Part shown: in pieces, positions 23,220-31,097 of the stretch
Layout: the number at the start of each line of letters is the position of its first letter
Numbering within the stretch: the first letter of the stretch is position 1
From: Thermoleophilia bacterium
Lineage (GTDB): Bacteria; Actinomycetota; Thermoleophilia; Gaiellales; SKUG01
Assembly: GCA_025964435.1 (NCBI GenBank)
Contig: JAOPYV010000070.1
Coordinates: forward strand, 1 to 46,907
DNA length: 46,907 nt
Direction of reading: 5' to 3'
Notes under the pieces: generated by a model
The model's database searches: none
What the model saw: the letters and a program-made list of their open reading frames with translations, nothing else
Told to the model about the DNA's origin: nothing
Translations under genes and position numbers: made by a program

Positions 23220-24449
23220 TCAGCGGCCGCTGGTGAGGATGGTGTAGCCGGCCGACTCCAGTGCCGCCTCGACCTCGTGGACGTGCGCCTGGTTGCGGGT
23301 CTGCAGCGTCAGGTCGACGCGCGTCTCACCGAAGTTCACGTGCACGCCCTCGCGGTGGTGCTCGACGCTCAACACGTTGACGCGGTGCTCGGCAAGGAGC
23401 GCCATCAGCCGCGAGAGTTCACCGGGGCGGTCCGGGAGTGCAGTTCCGACGTAGTGGTAGCGCCCGGCGGCGGTCAGGCCGTGGCGGATGACGCTCATCA
23501 GCGCGGCTGGGTCGACGTTGCCGCCGCCGCCGACGACGATCACGGGTCCGTCCGACTGGACCTTGCCGGCGAGCAGCGCGGCAAGTCCGGCGGCGCCGGC
23601 GCCCTCGAGCACCTGCTTGGCGCGCTCCATGCTCCAGAGGATCGCAGTGGAGATCTCCGCTTCCGTGACGAGCACGAGGTCATCGAGCACGCCTTCCAGC
23701 ATCGCCAGCGGCAGCTCGCCGACCTGCTTGACCGCGATGCCGTCGGCCATCGAGGGACCCGCATCGACGAGCACCGGCGCGTGGGCTGCGAGCGCGGCCT
23801 GCAGCGACGGGCAGGCCGCAGCCTGGACGCCGATGATCCGCACGTCGCGGTCGTGGTCGCGCAACGCTGCGGCGACGCCGGCCGCGAGCCCGCCACCGCC
23901 GATCGGGATGACCACTGTCCGCATCGCGGGCAGCTGGTCGATCAGCTCGAGCCCGAGCGTTCCCTGTCCCTCGACGATGCGTGGGTCGTCGAAGGGATGC
24001 ACGAACACGGCGCCGCGCTCGGTGCAGAAGGCGCGCGCAGCTTCGAGCGCGCCCGACAGGTGCGCGCCCTCGAGCACGACCGTGGCGCCGTAGTTGCGGG
24101 TTGCCTCGACCTTGGCGAGCGAGGCATCGGAGGGCATGAAGATCGTCGCGTCGACGCCGTATTCGGCGGCCGCTACGGCAACTCCCTGCGCGTGGTTGCC
24201 AGCGCTGGCGGCGACGACTCCGCGAGCGCGCTCCTCCTGCGTGAGCTGGGCGATCAGGTTGAGCGCACCGCGCAGCTTGAAGGAGCCCGTGCGCTGCAGG
24301 TGCTCACACTTCAGGTAGACGGGATGGCCGACGAGCGGCTCGAGCGTCTGCTTGCGCAGGAGCGGCGTCAGGCGGATCGAATCGCGGATGCGCTCGCGGG
24401 CGGCTCGAATGCCCTCGGCGGTGACCAGCTCGGTTGCGGCGTCGCTCAT
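23220..24449 (-). CDS. ilvA: Threonine ammonia-lyase (threonine dehydratase) with one ACT domain
   Basis: A 409-residue fold-type II PLP enzyme that converts threonine to 2-oxobutanoate and ammonia. The PLP lysine is in 'RTGSFKLRGA', the phosphate-binding Gly loop is 'GGGGLAAG', and 'SAGNHAQGVA' is the Asn-containing ring-contact motif. The last 75 residues form a single ACT domain ('DRPGELSRLMALLAEHRVNV'), as in the short biosynthetic form regulated by isoleucine or valine. The ATG at 24449 begins the family sequence and has a -10 element upstream. The very long minus-strand frame continuing to 27578 is not part of it. Confidence 0.93.
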   Translation of the reverse strand: MSDAATELVTAEGIRAARERIRDSIRLTPLLRKQTLEPLVGHPVYLKCEHLQRTGSFKLRGALNLIAQLTQEERARGVVAASAGNHAQGVAVAAAEYGVDATIFMPSDASLAKVEATRNYGATVVLEGAHLSGALEAARAFCTERGAVFVHPFDDPRIVEGQGTLGLELIDQLPAMRTVVIPIGGGGLAAGVAAALRDHDRDVRIIGVQAAACPSLQAALAAHAPVLVDAGPSMADGIAVKQVGELPLAMLEGVLDDLVLVTEAEISTAILWSMERAKQVLEGAGAAGLAALLAGKVQSDGPVIVVGGGGNVDPAALMSVIRHGLTAAGRYHYVGTALPDRPGELSRLMALLAEHRVNVLSVEHHREGVHVNFGETRVDLTLQTRNQAHVHEVEAALESAGYTILTSGR

Positions 24450-24456
24450 GGCCGGG

Positions 24457-24462
24457 ACGGTA
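24457..24462 (-). promoter_or_regulatory. Leaderless -10 element (TACCGT) of ilvA
   Basis: On the minus strand TACCGT ends seven bases before the ATG at 24449. Confidence 0.5.
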
Positions 24463-24560
24463 TCACGCCGGTCGTGGGCGTCGCTCAAGCGTTGGCACCT
24501 GCCTGCCGATGCGCCCCTACGGCGCGTCGGATCCCACCCCCGGATGCGCCCTGACCACAC

Positions 24561-26714
24561 GTGCCCAAGTTCAAATTCACCCACGCATTCCGCCAGCCGG
24601 GCCTCAGCCGGAAGCTGACGTTCGCCTTCGGCGCCGTCATCCTCGTCGTGGCCATGTCGCTGCCCGTGTCGGTGTACGCCTTCCGACAGATCTCCAGCGC
24701 CTCCGACCAGGCCCGCGACTCCTCGACCACGCTCCAGACGATCGCCCGCTTCCAGCGCTCGGTCGGTGACGTGCGCGCCACGGCCCGCGACCTCGCCGAT
24801 CGGCAGAACACGGCACTCAGCAGCAAGACCACGAGCACCCTCCAGGTGGCGCTCGAGGCGGCGCGCTGCATCTCCGAGCCGGCCAAGTGCGAAGCGCCCT
24901 TCCGCGCCGGCGAGCGCCTGCCCCAGGAGGAGATCGTCCAATGGGAGCGCATCGCCGCCGATGCCGCCCAAGCTCGCGAGACCTTCGAGACCGCCCTGCA
25001 GTCGCCCGGGCATCCGCGGGTCGCCGTCGCAGCGTTCGACACCAGCCTCGCCGAATCCGTCGACAAGCCCGCCCAGGCGTTGACCGAGCTGGTCGTCGCC
25101 CGCGGCATCTCGGCGCAGTCGGAGATCAAGGCCGCGATCTATCGTGCCATGGTGCTGCTGATCGCAGCGCTCGGCGGCGCGATCCTGCTTGCCGCACTGC
25201 TTGCCACCTTCATCCCCCGTCGCCTGATGGCGCGCCTCGAGCACCTGCGCCAGGTCGCCCACTCGCTGGCGCGCGGCGACATGACGGCTCGTGCCGACGA
25301 GAAGTTCGCGACGCGCAACGATGAGATCGGTGACCTGATCTCCGACTTCAACCTCATGGCCATGGCGCTGCAGCAGCAGAACGGCGAGCTGCGCACCGTC
25401 CAGGAGCAGCTGCACATCAGCCTCCAGCAGGAGCAGGAACGCTCGACGCGCGACCCGCTCACCGGCCTCCGCAACCATCGCTACTTCCAGGACAGCCTGC
25501 GTGCGGAGATCGAGCGCTGCCGGCGCTCCGGTGGCCACGTCACCATCGCCATGCTCGACCTCGACAACTTCAAGCAGGTCAACGACCGCTTCGGCCACTC
25601 CGAAGGCGACGCGGTGCTGCGTCGCGCGACCAAGGGCATCACCGACAACCTGCGCCCCTACGACCTCGCCTGCCGGCTCGGCGGCGAGGAGTTCGGCGTG
25701 ATCTTCCCCGAGGCGACGGCCGAGGAAGCCAAGGAAGTGATGGACCGCATCGCGGAACACATCCTGCCTTTCGGCCCCAACGGCGAGCGCCTCTCCTTCT
25801 CCGGCGGCATCACGACCTGGCCGCTGCACGCGCAGACGCAGGCCGACCTCTTCCACCGTGCGGACGAGGCGTCCTACGCCGCCAAGATGGCCGGCAAGGC
25901 AGCGACGATGATCTACGACCCGGCCAAGGTCTCCTCCATGGATTCCGAGGACCGCACGAAGCAGCGCTCCCGTGATGCGATGCTGACCACGGCGACGACG
26001 CTCGTCGCGTCGGTCGACGCCAAGGATCCCTACACGCGCAACCACTCCGAGATGGTTGCCATCTACGCCGCGACGATCGCCCGCGCCATGCGCCTCGACG
26101 AGGCGACGGTAAAGCTCGTCTATCGCGCCGGCCTGCTCCACGACGTGGGCAAGATCGGCATCTCCGACGAGATCCTGGTCAAGGGCGACCAGCTGACCCA
26201 CGACGAGTGGATCCAGCTGCGCATGCACCCAGACTTCAGCTACCGCATCCTGCAGGCGGCCGAGCTCGAGCCCGTCGCCACATGGACGCGGCATCACCAC
26301 GAGCACTTCGACGGTACCGGCTACCCGATGCAGCTGGGCGGCCAGGACATCCCGCTCGGAAGCCGGATCATCCTCGTTGCCGATGCCTTCGAGGCGATGA
26401 CCAGCGACCGCGTCTATCGACGTGCGCTCGGTGTGACGCATGCCGTCCACGAGCTGCGCACCGGCGCCGGATCCCAGTTCGATCCGCAGGTCGTGCAGAC
26501 GATGGTCGACCTCGTCGAGGCAGGCGTCTTCATCCAGGTCATGCAGCAGTACGGCCGCGTGATCGAACCGGTGATGGAGGCCGTTCCGGAGCAGGTCGCC
26601 GAGCAGCCGACGGCGCCCGCGATCCTGTCGGCCGAGCAGCAGCAGGCCGCTGCGTGGGCCCAGCAGCAGATCGACCAGCAGGCCGCCCAGCAGCAGCCGC
26701 CACAGGCCGCCTAG
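24561..26714 (+). CDS. Membrane sensor with HAMP, GGDEF and HD-GYP domains (c-di-GMP synthesis and breakdown)
   Basis: A 717-residue receptor. Membrane helices at about 20-42 and 195-218 flank an external sensor region of about 150 residues. A HAMP linker (about 218-272) and a short coiled stretch lead to a GGDEF domain (about 295-455). The active-site loop is GGEEF (374-378), with an inhibitory RxxD site (Arg365-Asp368) at the standard five-residue distance. An HD-GYP phosphodiesterase follows (about 475-665): HD in 'LLHDVGKIGI' and 'HHEHFDGTGYP'. All catalytic motifs look intact, so it can in principle make and destroy c-di-GMP. The C-terminal 45 residues are Gln/Ala/Pro-rich. The start is GTG at 24561; the next in-frame ATG lies inside the first membrane helix. 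A c-di-GMP riboswitch sits 5 kb upstream. Confidence 0.93.
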   Translation: MPKFKFTHAFRQPGLSRKLTFAFGAVILVVAMSLPVSVYAFRQISSASDQARDSSTTLQTIARFQRSVGDVRATARDLADRQNTALSSKTTSTLQVALEAARCISEPAKCEAPFRAGERLPQEEIVQWERIAADAAQARETFETALQSPGHPRVAVAAFDTSLAESVDKPAQALTELVVARGISAQSEIKAAIYRAMVLLIAALGGAILLAALLATFIPRRLMARLEHLRQVAHSLARGDMTARADEKFATRNDEIGDLISDFNLMAMALQQQNGELRTVQEQLHISLQQEQERSTRDPLTGLRNHRYFQDSLRAEIERCRRSGGHVTIAMLDLDNFKQVNDRFGHSEGDAVLRRATKGITDNLRPYDLACRLGGEEFGVIFPEATAEEAKEVMDRIAEHILPFGPNGERLSFSGGITTWPLHAQTQADLFHRADEASYAAKMAGKAATMIYDPAKVSSMDSEDRTKQRSRDAMLTTATTLVASVDAKDPYTRNHSEMVAIYAATIARAMRLDEATVKLVYRAGLLHDVGKIGISDEILVKGDQLTHDEWIQLRMHPDFSYRILQAAELEPVATWTRHHHEHFDGTGYPMQLGGQDIPLGSRIILVADAFEAMTSDRVYRRALGVTHAVHELRTGAGSQFDPQVVQTMVDLVEAGVFIQVMQQYGRVIEPVMEAVPEQVAEQPTAPAILSAEQQQAAAWAQQQIDQQAAQQQPPQAA

Positions 26715-26796
26715 CCACTCCGGTCGGTCGAGGCCACCGTGCTGCCGACCTGAGCCAACTCGTCGCCGCAGGATTCCCGCACGCCGCGCGCGACCG

Positions 26797-26802
26797 TACC
26801 GT
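26797..26802 (+). promoter_or_regulatory. Leaderless -10 element (TACCGT)
   Basis: TACCGT ends six bases before the ATG at 26809, supporting that start for the HExxH protein. Confidence 0.45.
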
Positions 26803-26808
26803 TGCGAC

Positions 26809-27735
26809 ATGACCTCGACCGCCACGATTCCCCCGTCCGTCAGCCTGGGCCGCATGCTCCATCCGCGCTTCACCGTGACCGGTGCTCCCGGCGCCCAGCA
26901 GCTCGTGCCGGCGAATCTCCGCGCCGCCGTCCTGACGAAGGAACCGGCGGGGCAGGCATTCGTCACGGGCGTCGCCAGCCTGTTGCGCGGATTCGCCACA
27001 GAGGGAACACCGTCGACGTTGGCCTCGCTCGAGCTGCCCACGACTGACCAGGGCTGGCGGGATGCCCTGATCGACGCGTCCATCGAGGACACGACGAAGC
27101 GTGCGGGACGCCCGCTGCTTCCAGCCGAGGCTGCGGATGTCACCCGCCAGGCCGAGGCGATCGCCTTGGAGGCTGAGGGCGTCACCTCCAAGTCGGGCGA
27201 CGTCGTGCTGGCCCCGCACGTCGTGCAGTCACTGCTGACGACGTTTGCCACGGGCACGGCCTCGCCTGCGGCTGCGAATGCGGCGCGCGTCTTCACCCAT
27301 GAGCTCGAGCACACGATCAGTCCCGACCCGACGCTCGCGTCGGTCACCAACCTTCGCTGGCTCGAGGAGGGCGGCAGCGAGCTGCTGGCGCACACGCGCC
27401 TGGCCACGAGCCTGCGCGAGCTGGGCCTGCCGGCGATGAAGCCGACCGGGATCGCGTACTCCGACAGCGTCCTGGCCGTTGCCCACCTCGCGTCATTGAC
27501 GACGCCGGGCTCGAGCATGCGCGAGCTGCTCCAGGGCCGAGCGCTGACGGACGTGCCTGCCGAGCTCGCGACGCGCATCGCCGCGCGTCACCAGCTCGGC
27601 GCTGCGGAGCGCACGCTCCTGACCCAGCAGTTCGACGCCTTCGACGGCAGCAAGGCATCAGCCGAAGTGATCGCTGCGTTCGTCGCAGAGCGTGCAGCCG
27701 TCGCTCGGGGCGCAGCGGCTGTCACACCCAGCTGA
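26809..27735 (+). CDS. HExxH zinc metallopeptidase-like protein without signal peptide
   Basis: A 308-residue protein. His164-Glu165-x2-His168 ('VFTHELEHTIS') is a zinc-protease motif, and 'WLEEGGSELLA' (186-191) about 20 residues later offers the third ligand Glu in gluzincin style. No family name comes to mind; the length of the helix between motifs is like that of small gluzincins. The N-terminus MTSTATIPPSVSLG is Ser/Thr/Pro-rich and lacks a signal peptide. The start at 26809 is supported by the -10 element. It lies between the c-di-GMP enzyme and hisC with no operon partner. It may be cytosolic, or exported by a route that does not use a Sec signal. Confidence 0.7.
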   Translation: MTSTATIPPSVSLGRMLHPRFTVTGAPGAQQLVPANLRAAVLTKEPAGQAFVTGVASLLRGFATEGTPSTLASLELPTTDQGWRDALIDASIEDTTKRAGRPLLPAEAADVTRQAEAIALEAEGVTSKSGDVVLAPHVVQSLLTTFATGTASPAAANAARVFTHELEHTISPDPTLASVTNLRWLEEGGSELLAHTRLATSLRELGLPAMKPTGIAYSDSVLAVAHLASLTTPGSSMRELLQGRALTDVPAELATRIAARHQLGAAERTLLTQQFDAFDGSKASAEVIAAFVAERAAVARGAAAVTPS

Positions 27736-27747
27736 CGTTCCAGCTCG

Positions 27748-28884
27748 TCAGTCGACCAGCGTCGGCAGGACCGTGCGGATCGCCGTGATGGCGATGCGCG
27801 TCTCGTCAGGCGTTCCGACCGAGATGCGGAAGGCGTTCGGCATGCCGAAGCCATCGAGCGGACGCACGATCACGCCGACCTGCTGCAGCGCATCCGCAAC
27901 AGCGCGGCCCGTCAGGCCACCATCGAGCGGCACGCAGACGAAGTTCGCAGCGCCGGGGATCGGCGTCAGGCCGACGTCGCGCAGCGCTGCCTCGAGCTCG
28001 GTGCGACCGGCCTCGTTGGCCGTCACGCGCTCCTCGAGCAGCTCGCGCTGCGTCAGGCTCGCCAGCGCCGCCTCGTTGGCGAGGGCGTTCATCTCGAATG
28101 GTCCGCGCACGACGTCGACCGCGCGCACGACCGCGGCCGGGCCGACGCCCCAACCGATGCGCAGGCCGGCGAGACCGTAGATCTTCGACATCGTGCGGAG
28201 CACGAGCACGTTGTCACGGCCGGCGCCGAGGATCAGCTCAGCGATCGAATCGGCGTAGTCGTCGGCGGTGACGTACTCGTGGTAGGCCTCGTCGACGACG
28301 AGCAGCACGTGGTCGGGGAGCGCCTCGGCGAACGCGAGCAGTCGCTGGCGGTCGACGTAGGTGCCCGTCGGGTTGTTCGGGTTGCAGACGTAGACGAACT
28401 TCGTGCGCTCGGTCACGGCCTCGAGCATGGCGTCGAGGTCGTAGCGGTAGTCGGCATCGAGGGGGACTGCGATCGGCACGGCGCCGACCTTGCGCACGCT
28501 GATCGGGTACGTGATGAAGCTCGGCCAGCCGAAGATGACCTCGTCGCCGTGCTCGAGCAGCGACAGCGAGAGGTTGATGAGGATGGAGTCGGCGCCGTTG
28601 CCCAGCACGACTTGGTCGACGCTCGCGCCGGTCAGCTCGGCGATGCGCGCACGCAGCTCGTGGAAGGCGCCATCCGGGTAGCGGTTGAGCCCGTCGACCG
28701 CATGTCGGATCGCATCGGCGGCAGCCGGCAACGGACCCCACGGGCCCTCGTTGGAGCCAAGCTTGACGATGCGCGTGTCCTCGCCGATCACGCGGCGCAG
28801 CGCCTCGACCGAGAGGCCCGGCTCATAGGGGCGCAGGTCGCGCAGCTCAGGCTTGGGTGCGAATCGTTCGGTGTCACTGGTCAT
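27748..28884 (-). CDS. hisC: Histidinol-phosphate aminotransferase
   Basis: A 378-residue fold-type I PLP aminotransferase. Key blocks are 'KLGSNEGPWGP', 'NRYPDG', 'GNGADSILI', 'YVCNPNNPTGTY', 'VVDEAYHEY', the PLP lysine in 'RTMSKIYGLAGLRIGW' and 'FRISVGTPDET'. It transfers an amino group to imidazole acetol phosphate in histidine synthesis; close paralogues act on phenylalanine or other substrates, and no his genes are adjacent, so the exact substrate is less certain than the family. The ATG at 28884 overlaps the stop of the gamma-glutamyltransferase gene (ATGA), so the two are translationally coupled. Confidence 0.87.
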   Translation of the reverse strand: MTSDTERFAPKPELRDLRPYEPGLSVEALRRVIGEDTRIVKLGSNEGPWGPLPAAADAIRHAVDGLNRYPDGAFHELRARIAELTGASVDQVVLGNGADSILINLSLSLLEHGDEVIFGWPSFITYPISVRKVGAVPIAVPLDADYRYDLDAMLEAVTERTKFVYVCNPNNPTGTYVDRQRLLAFAEALPDHVLLVVDEAYHEYVTADDYADSIAELILGAGRDNVLVLRTMSKIYGLAGLRIGWGVGPAAVVRAVDVVRGPFEMNALANEAALASLTQRELLEERVTANEAGRTELEAALRDVGLTPIPGAANFVCVPLDGGLTGRAVADALQQVGVIVRPLDGFGMPNAFRISVGTPDETRIAITAIRTVLPTLVD

Positions 28885-30515
28885 GCTGGGCGCACGCTTC
28901 CGTCGGCAAAGGCCAGGTACGCACCGCCGCCGCGACGATGGTCGCCGGCCGCGGCGAATCCGCCTTGGGGGTCGACGGCCACCAGGTTGGAGCCGCCGAA
29001 GAACATGTTCGTGCCGGGCCAGCGATTGAGCTGGTGGCCGCGGCGCTCGAGCTCGGCAAGCGCGGCTTCGTCGTAGCCGGGCTCGACCTGGACGAGGCCA
29101 CCCTCGGCGTGCAGGCGCGGTGCTTGCACGGCAGCGTCGAGCCGCTGCTGGAGGCTGCCACCGGTGCCCGCACGGCCGGATTCCAGGACGCGCAGCAACG
29201 GCTGGAGGATCGCGCCGCGCAGGCGGTTGGAGCCGGCGCTGCCGATCGACATCACGGGGCGCCCGTCAGCCAGCAGGAGGCTCGGCGCCATCATGCTCGT
29301 CAGTCGCTCACCGGGTCGCAGGACGTGCTCGACGGGGAGCAGGTCCTCCTCGCCCATCATGTTGTTGAGGTGGATACCGGTGCGCCCGGCGAACTCGCCC
29401 GAGCCGCAGCCCGTGGTGGTCGTCATGGCGACTGCGGCGCCGTCCTTGTCGATCACGCTGAGGTGGGTCGTGGAGCCGAGCTTGGAGGACCGGCCCTGCG
29501 CAACGTCGAGCGCCGCGCCGAAGAGCTCGTCGCCGCGCGCGTAGGTCGCGTCCGACAGGAGCCACTCGATGAGCTTGCCGCTGTAGAGGAAGCTGTCGAA
29601 CTCCTTGCCGCGAATCCCGTTGGAGGCGAGCATCGCGGCGACCAGTCGAGCTGCATCCTCCGGCGTGTCGACGTTGATGGCGGGGCCGTCGATACCGCCG
29701 TTCGAGCGCTCGAGCACGCGCAGCGCGAAGGCGATGAGCGCGCCACCGGAGGACGGTGGTGGTGGCGTCAGGAAGTCGAAGCCGCGCCACGAGCCGCGCA
29801 CCGGCGCGTACTCGGCGACCTGGTAGTGCTCGAGGTCGGCCATCGTCAGGTAGCCGCCCTGGGCATCGCTCCAGGCAACCATCTCGCGTGCGAGCTCACC
29901 GCGATAGAACACGGCGTCGCCTTCGGCGGCAATCAGCTCGAGGCTGTTGGCGAGATCCGGCTGTGCGAAGTGGTCACCGGCGACGAGCATCGGGCCGGCT
30001 GGTGCGAAGACCTGGCGGCCCGCAGCCGTGCGGGTCAGGATCGGTGTCAGCAGGTGGTGGCAGTAGGCCTGCCGCGGCGGCATCGTCAGCCCTTCGCGTG
30101 CGAGCCGAATGCCCGGCTCCAGCACCCGCTCGAGCGGCAGCGAACCGAACCGGCCGTGGATGTGCAGCACACCCTTCACGAACCCGGGGACGGACACCGA
30201 CTTGGGACCGACGTGGAAGGTCTGCGTGGTCGCGCCGAACAGCACGTCGACCGGTACTGGGCCGCCCGCCATCTCGGCGGTTCCGTCGATGCCGGGCACC
30301 GAGGCGAAGAAGTCGAAGCTGTGGTCGCCGCCACCGGGGATGTGCACGGTGGCGAATCCAGCGCCGCCGAGTCCCGTGAGCGTCGGCTCACAGGTACAGG
30401 CCGCGAACGCAGCAGCAACCGCAGCGTCGACCGCGTTGCCACCCTCCGCGAGGATCTCTGCCCCCGCACGCGCACTGGCCTCATGACCCGTCGCGACTGC
30501 TCCCACCTGTTCCAT
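28881..30515 (-). CDS. ggt: Gamma-glutamyltransferase family protein
   Basis: A 544-residue Ntn-hydrolase precursor. N-terminal blocks are 'GHEASARAGAEILAEGGNAVDAAV' in part and 'TLTGLGGAGF'. The self-cleavage and nucleophile site is the Thr in 'GSTTHLSVIDKDG', and the substrate site includes 'MMAPSLLL' and 'GSAGSNRL', so processing to two subunits is expected. Usually this enzyme is periplasmic and has a signal peptide; here the protein starts directly with MEQVGAVATGHEAS. Relatives without signals act on oxamate, cephalosporin or acyl-amide substrates, so the true substrate may not be glutathione. It has a leaderless promoter and is coupled to hisC. Confidence 0.85.
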   Translation of the reverse strand: MEQVGAVATGHEASARAGAEILAEGGNAVDAAVAAAFAACTCEPTLTGLGGAGFATVHIPGGGDHSFDFFASVPGIDGTAEMAGGPVPVDVLFGATTQTFHVGPKSVSVPGFVKGVLHIHGRFGSLPLERVLEPGIRLAREGLTMPPRQAYCHHLLTPILTRTAAGRQVFAPAGPMLVAGDHFAQPDLANSLELIAAEGDAVFYRGELAREMVAWSDAQGGYLTMADLEHYQVAEYAPVRGSWRGFDFLTPPPPSSGGALIAFALRVLERSNGGIDGPAINVDTPEDAARLVAAMLASNGIRGKEFDSFLYSGKLIEWLLSDATYARGDELFGAALDVAQGRSSKLGSTTHLSVIDKDGAAVAMTTTTGCGSGEFAGRTGIHLNNMMGEEDLLPVEHVLRPGERLTSMMAPSLLLADGRPVMSIGSAGSNRLRGAILQPLLRVLESGRAGTGGSLQQRLDAAVQAPRLHAEGGLVQVEPGYDEAALAELERRGHQLNRWPGTNMFFGGSNLVAVDPQGGFAAAGDHRRGGGAYLAFADGSVRPA

Positions 30516-30521
30516 GGAGGG

Positions 30522-30527
30522 AATCTA
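30522..30527 (-). promoter_or_regulatory. Leaderless -10 element (TAGATT) of the gamma-glutamyltransferase gene
   Basis: On the minus strand TAGATT ends six bases before the ATG at 30515. Confidence 0.55.
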
Positions 30528-30558
30528 CCGCAGCACGCGCGCCCGCGAGGTCCGCTGC

Positions 30559-30894
30559 TCAGTCGCCGCCGCCGCCACCATCGCCGCCACCCGAATCGCC
30601 TCCGCCGGAATCGCCCCCGGAATCGCCACCGGAATCCGGGCTGGCACCGGTCGAATCGGTGGCCGACCAGTCACTCGACTCGTCGACGAGGTCCGGCTGG
30701 TTGCGCTCGTCGCGACCGTGCCAGTTCGTGCCGATCGGGCCGGAGTCGCTGGTGCCTGGGGTGGCGCCGGCATCGGAGTTCGCCGCGTTCTCACGCTTGC
30801 GCCGCTCGCGGGGCGACGGCATGCGCCGCTTCGCGCCATTCAGCAGGACGGCGACGAGGACGAGCGCAGCGAAGATGGCAGCGAAGGCGAGCAT
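30559..30894 (-). CDS. Small membrane-anchored protein with Gly/Asp/Ser repeat tail
   Basis: A 111-residue protein. Residues 2-19 are a membrane helix, followed by a basic stretch (KRRMPSPRERRKRE) that puts the rest in the cytoplasm by the positive-inside rule, and a tail of repeated DSGGD/DSGGG units from about 86. The repeat is also visible in DNA as short near-repeats of GGCGATTCCGG type. No family is recognised. TAGAAA ends six bases before the ATG, a weaker version of the leaderless -10 pattern. It is the last of four genes running parA, ftsZ, the 61-residue protein and this one. Confidence 0.6.
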   Translation of the reverse strand: MLAFAAIFAALVLVAVLLNGAKRRMPSPRERRKRENAANSDAGATPGTSDSGPIGTNWHGRDERNQPDLVDESSDWSATDSTGASPDSGGDSGGDSGGGDSGGGDGGGGGD

Positions 30895-30911
30895 GCAACG
30901 TTTCTACCCGC

Positions 30912-31097
30912 TCACGAGGGAGTGCCGTCGTCGTACCAACTTGAGTGCCGGTTCACGTCGAGCACCTCGGCCTCGGCGCGCTCGCGCTCACGACGCTGGT
31001 CGTAGGCACGCCAGAAGCGATAGCCGATGTACCCGCCGATGCCCAGGAGCGCGAGCTCCAGCACCGTCACGCCGTCGTGCATGACCACTGCATGCAT
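30912..31097 (-). CDS. Small single-helix membrane protein after ftsZ
   Basis: A 61-residue protein with a short polar N-terminus, one hydrophobic segment ('VLELALLGIGGYIGYRF') and a charged cytoplasmic tail (RRERERAEAEV). The ATG at 31097 overlaps the ftsZ stop (TGATG), so it is translated together with ftsZ; a second ATG at 31082 is possible. No family is recognised. The coupling to ftsZ suggests a role near the divisome or simply a shared transcript. Confidence 0.6.
   Translation of the reverse strand: MHAVVMHDGVTVLELALLGIGGYIGYRFWRAYDQRRERERAEAEVLDVNRHSSWYDDGTPS

Noticed and set aside
23220-27578. A 1452-codon open frame on the minus strand
   Set aside because: Only 23220-24449 is a gene (ilvA). 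The rest is Arg/Gly/Leu-rich antisense of the c-di-GMP enzyme and the HExxH protease, an effect of GC-rich third positions.
28857-30944. A 695-codon open frame on the plus strand
   Set aside because: Antisense of gamma-glutamyltransferase and a small membrane protein; composition is typical of a shadow frame.
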